From assembly GCA_964517005.1 (NCBI GenBank), contig CAZFAJ010000107.1:1-8742 (forward strand): 8,742 nucleotides of DNA. Direction: 5' to 3'. The DNA comes from CAYVBJ01 sp964517005. Lineage in GTDB: Bacteria; Bacteroidota; Rhodothermia; Balneolales; Balneolaceae. A program made the translations under genes and the position numbers. Numbering within the stretch: the stretch's first letter is position 1; each line of letters opens with the position of its first letter. Under the pieces are notes generated by a model, which saw only the letters and a list, made by a program, of their open reading frames with translations, had not been told where the DNA came from and did no database searches. Below are positions 6,066-8,742 of the stretch, one piece after another.

Positions 6066-6635
6066 ATGCAGGATGTTCAACTAATTCGGGATTTTCGAAA
6101 TGGTGATTCTATCGCCTTTAACAAACTTGTTTCAAGATGGCAGAATAAAATTCACCGTTTTGTCTACCGGTATTTTGCAGACAGTGACGAAGCCAGAGAA
6201 ATCACACAGAAAACATTTATAAAGGTCTATCACCGGATTGACACGCTTGATGATGAAAGTAAATTTTCATCCTGGATTTATAGAATAGCCACCAATCTGT
6301 GTCTGGATGAAATGAAACGCGCCGGAAGACGAAGGTCTGCCAGGCTCGATGACTGGATTGACACAACAGAATATATTGATATAAATACGCCGCATTCAAA
6401 ACTGGAAAGAAAAGAGATGCAGCAGCTTCTTCAAAAAGCATTGCAGGCAATTCCAAAAGAACAGCGCGCGGTAATCATCTTAAAAGAATTTGAAAAATTA
6501 ACCTTTCGCGAGATTGCTGAAATTTTAGAAGAACCGGAAAATACAGTGAAATCAAGAATGTATTACGGATTAAAAGCACTGCGAAAAATTTTTCATAAGT
6601 GGAATATTAACAGCGAAATAATGAACTATGAATAA
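6066..6635 (+). CDS. ECF (sigma-70 family, group 4) RNA polymerase sigma factor
   Basis: A 189-residue alternative sigma factor that would direct RNA polymerase to its own promoter set. Region 2 spans about residues 8-86, with the core-binding part AREITQKTFIKVYHRI and the -10-recognition part KFSSWIYRIATNLCLDEMKR. Region 4 spans about 116-173, with AIPKEQRAVIILKEFEKLTF, then REIAEILEEPENTVKSRMYY as the helix-turn-helix for the -35 box. There is no region 1 or 3, as expected for ECF factors. I chose the ATG at 6066 because the family normally starts just before the xDxxLIxxFRxGD motif. An in-frame TTG at 6045 would add seven residues; neither start has a clear Shine-Dalgarno. The 3' end overlaps the next gene by 8 nt, implying coupled translation with its likely anti-sigma factor. 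A general ECF assignment is safe; the exact subgroup and inducing signal are not known. Confidence 0.95.
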   Translation: MQDVQLIRDFRNGDSIAFNKLVSRWQNKIHRFVYRYFADSDEAREITQKTFIKVYHRIDTLDDESKFSSWIYRIATNLCLDEMKRAGRRRSARLDDWIDTTEYIDINTPHSKLERKEMQQLLQKALQAIPKEQRAVIILKEFEKLTFREIAEILEEPENTVKSRMYYGLKALRKIFHKWNINSEIMNYE

Positions 6636-7311
6636 GAATGAAGCAAGATCCCGCATCATGGAATATCTCTATGATGAAATGAATCAAACGGAAAAAGATA
6701 ATTTTGAACAGGTTCTGAATGAAAATCCGGATTTGCGAAAAGAACTGAAAGAGATGCAGGAGACAAGGAACCTGCTTGGTCAGCTCGCTTCAGACAACCC
6801 AGCCGGGCAGCCGATGTTTCTCCATCCCGGCTCTGACCGCTCCAATAACTGGTGGGATGGTCTACATACGGCATTGATACCAAAAACCTTTCCGGGCCGT
6901 GCATTTCTTGCAGCTGCTGCAGTACTGCTCATCTCATTTCTGCTTGCATCATTTGTAAACCTCACGATTTCGACTGCAGGAGACGGACTGACAATTTCCT
7001 TCGGCTCAACTCCTCAGACGGAACAATCAGGTTTGAGCGATGAAGAAGTAGCCTTATTAATAGAACAGGTACAGAGAGAAAATGCTATACTGGCAACCCG
7101 TTTGATAGAGGAGGCTCAAATGAGACAGACACAGCAATTTCAGGAAGTAATGACAAATGTTGTCAGTTACTTTGAAGAGCAGCGGATGAAAGATCTTCGC
7201 CTGGTAGATAATGGCATCGCCCGGCTTGAAGAGGAAACATATAACCGGTTCAGACAGACTGATGAAGCCCTGGTAGACTTAATATATGCCATTAATGTTC
7301 AGCAGGATTAG
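6628..7311 (+). CDS. Single-pass membrane anti-sigma-like protein, cysteine-free, with helical periplasmic domain
   Basis: A 227-residue protein whose ATG lies inside the sigma-factor 3' end (8-nt overlap), the classic arrangement of an anti-sigma factor. Residues about 5-55 (RIMEYLYDEMNQTEKDNFEQ, then NENPDLRKELKEM) match the helical start of anti-sigma domains. There is no HxxxCxxC zinc motif and no cysteine in the whole protein, so it would be a zinc-free version. One membrane helix lies at about 90-113 (GRAFLAAAAVLLISFLLASF), giving a cytoplasmic N-terminus and a periplasmic C-terminus. After a Gly/Thr-rich link (114-135), residues about 137-220 are charged, Gln/Glu-rich and almost wholly helical, and probably a coiled coil. 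Inferred role: hold the sigma factor at the membrane and release it on a periplasmic signal. The anti-sigma role rests on gene order and topology more than on a diagnostic motif. Confidence 0.8.
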   Translation: MNKNEARSRIMEYLYDEMNQTEKDNFEQVLNENPDLRKELKEMQETRNLLGQLASDNPAGQPMFLHPGSDRSNNWWDGLHTALIPKTFPGRAFLAAAAVLLISFLLASFVNLTISTAGDGLTISFGSTPQTEQSGLSDEEVALLIEQVQRENAILATRLIEEAQMRQTQQFQEVMTNVVSYFEEQRMKDLRLVDNGIARLEEETYNRFRQTDEALVDLIYAINVQQD

Positions 7312-7352
7312 ATCCTGAACCTTATTGAAAAATCTTTATATCAAAGCTAAAC

Positions 7353-7356
7353 GGAG
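7353..7356 (+). promoter_or_regulatory. Shine-Dalgarno site of the third operon gene
   Basis: GGAG lies seven bases before the ATG at 7364. It is the clearest ribosome-binding site in the window and fixes that start. The other genes here have weak or no such sites. Confidence 0.7.
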
Positions 7357-7363
7357 TCATAAA

Positions 7364-8742
7364 ATGAACTATAAAACAATTACACTTTTTTTGCTTGCCT
7401 TACTTTTATGGGTTCCCAAAAATCTGTTATATGCCCAGAATGAAACTATGGAACGTGATTTAAATATCATGAAAACTATTTTGGCCGAACTCTTCCAGGT
7501 GGAAAGCAGCTCAGAAGTGAGGTTCCAAATTAACAGCGGTTCTGTTACAGGAAAAGATATCTCAGCCATCTATCAGCCCGGATACGGAGTGATACTATCT
7601 GTTCCCGATATAAAATCAAACAGGTTTATGGTGGTCAGATCCGGTGACGAAGAAAATGCCAAACTATTTTTTGAACACAAATCCCCGCTCGATAATGGTT
7701 CCCGGGAAGTAAATGAGCAGACAATTGAAAACAGGTTGCGTGATTTTTTGAAAAACTACACATCGACCATAACCTACCTTCCTGATGATGAACGGCTGAT
7801 GGTGATTTACGGGAAACCCATATTCAGATCCGCTGCAGCAAGATCATTTTTTATCAGTGGTGATGCATCCCTCATCTTGAATGACAAATCTCCTGAACTG
7901 GCACTTTCTGCCGGGATAGGGGATTTGAAAGAGTTTCACCGGAAGCGCATGGATGAGCGGGAATTCAGCCGCCGCATCAGCAAAGAGACAATTTTTGACT
8001 CCGAAAACAGACGTACAGATCTTGCCATCTTCTCCAACATTTTGACTTCTGCCTTTGAGGAGGATGATTCTTTTGTTTTAAAAATCAACCGGAAACCGGA
8101 GCCGGTTTACCTGCCCGGTTTTGGAGTGATGTATGGTGCGGACCTACGGCAGACAAATTTTCTGACCGCACATCTGCGTACCGGCAGACTGCCACAAATT
8201 CGTGTTCAAATTGACTCACTTCGTACAAAAATTGATACCGGCAATTATATGGATTCTTTCCTGCTGAAAATTGACAGTATCCGCGTTGAAAATGATGATG
8301 TTCGAGTGATGGTGGATAGTCTCTTAAGTAAATTTTCTCTTAAACAGGACAGCGATTCCGTTTACTCAAAGCAAATTGAAGATGCTTTACAGAAAGGCCA
8401 AAAACAGATCAGAGATACCGGAAAGCAGATCAGTAAAATGTATTCAGATAATGATTTTACTGGTAACTTCACGTTTACAATGACAGATAATGATTCTATC
8501 GATTATAAAGAGGAACTCGATAAAAGCCTGGGCCTGATTAAAGAGGTGATGATTAATTATGGCGGAACATTAACGTCAGTGCAGCCCGATGAAATGATCA
8601 TGGTGTCATTAAAGATACCGGTTCGCAGCGATGATATTCCGGATGCAGTGCACCTGGCGATCAAAAAAGAAGAGATCGAACTTTATAAACGAGGAGAACT
8701 TACGCGCGAACAGGCTATATCTAAAATCTCGATAAGGGAAGA
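7364..8742 (+). CDS. Secreted protein of unknown function with an internal duplication (3' end beyond window)
   Basis: An open frame of 459 codons from an ATG with a good Shine-Dalgarno to the window edge, with no stop. Residues 1-24 are a signal peptide (MNYKTITLFLLALLLW, ending LLYAQ), so the protein is exported. I do not recognise a named domain. It holds two divergent copies of one module. Copy 1 (about 32-212) has DLNIMKTILAELF, YQPGYGVIL, NYTSTITYLPDDERLMV and DEREFSRRISKE. Copy 2 (about 219-459) has DLAIFSNILTSAF, YLPGFGVMY, NYGGTLTSVQPDEMIMV and TREQAISKISIRE, in the same order. Copy 2 carries a long charged helical insertion (about 276-392). No catalytic residues or membrane helix are evident. 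The gene follows the anti-sigma gene after 52 bp on the same strand with no terminator between, so it probably belongs to the operon and may be an exported partner or sensor; that role is inference. Confidence 0.85.
   Translation, partial: MNYKTITLFLLALLLWVPKNLLYAQNETMERDLNIMKTILAELFQVESSSEVRFQINSGSVTGKDISAIYQPGYGVILSVPDIKSNRFMVVRSGDEENAKLFFEHKSPLDNGSREVNEQTIENRLRDFLKNYTSTITYLPDDERLMVIYGKPIFRSAAARSFFISGDASLILNDKSPELALSAGIGDLKEFHRKRMDEREFSRRISKETIFDSENRRTDLAIFSNILTSAFEEDDSFVLKINRKPEPVYLPGFGVMYGADLRQTNFLTAHLRTGRLPQIRVQIDSLRTKIDTGNYMDSFLLKIDSIRVENDDVRVMVDSLLSKFSLKQDSDSVYSKQIEDALQKGQKQIRDTGKQISKMYSDNDFTGNFTFTMTDNDSIDYKEELDKSLGLIKEVMINYGGTLTSVQPDEMIMVSLKIPVRSDDIPDAVHLAIKKEEIELYKRGELTREQAISKISIRE

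Noticed and set aside
1..8742. CRISPR arrays, phage genes, transposases, toxin-antitoxin or defence genes
   Set aside because: I searched both strands by eye and saw no regularly spaced repeats and no protein motifs of these types.

Overview
The window comes from a bacterium of the FCB superphylum. My best guess is Balneolales/Rhodothermota or a close relative of Bacteroidota. The main evidence is SecA: it is 1134 residues long, has a large insertion in its first nucleotide-binding domain, and ends in a cysteine-free tail of the Bacteroidota type. Weak or absent Shine-Dalgarno sequences, secreted proteins whose signal peptides end near 'YAQ', and a TTG start agree with this. The genus cannot be fixed from the window.

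Layout. (1) 1-4154, minus strand: secA, followed 11 nt later by a ROK-family kinase of the polyphosphate-glucokinase type whose C-terminus runs off the left edge. The spacing suggests one transcript. (2) 4155-4572: an AT-rich divergent spacer with a 19-bp dyad, then a plus-strand tRNA-Lys(UUU) with a candidate promoter and a strong intrinsic terminator. (3) 4573-4672: exactly 100 N, an assembly gap. A short perfect hairpin sits at its right edge. (4) 4768-5613, minus strand: a secreted endonuclease/exonuclease/phosphatase-family hydrolase with all its catalytic residues. (5) 5614-6065: a divergent intergenic region holding a 248-bp MITE-like element with 31-bp inverted ends and a nested palindrome in its centre. 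(6) 6066-8742, plus strand: an operon of an ECF sigma factor, an overlapping single-pass membrane anti-sigma-like protein without cysteines, and a secreted protein of unknown function that is open at the right edge.

How the genes fit together. secA is the preprotein translocase motor. The kinase is probably carbohydrate metabolism, and its link to secA looks positional. The right-hand operon has the architecture of a cell-envelope signalling unit. The sigma factor would be held by the cytoplasmic N-terminus of the membrane protein. That protein's helical periplasmic part could meet the exported third protein, which consists of two divergent copies of one module (residues about 32-212 and 219-459). 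This third protein is the least described part of the window. The outer edge of the MITE-like element overlaps a candidate ECF-type promoter for the operon, so the repeat may have shaped its regulation.

No CRISPR array, transposase, phage gene, toxin-antitoxin pair or recognisable defence system was seen.
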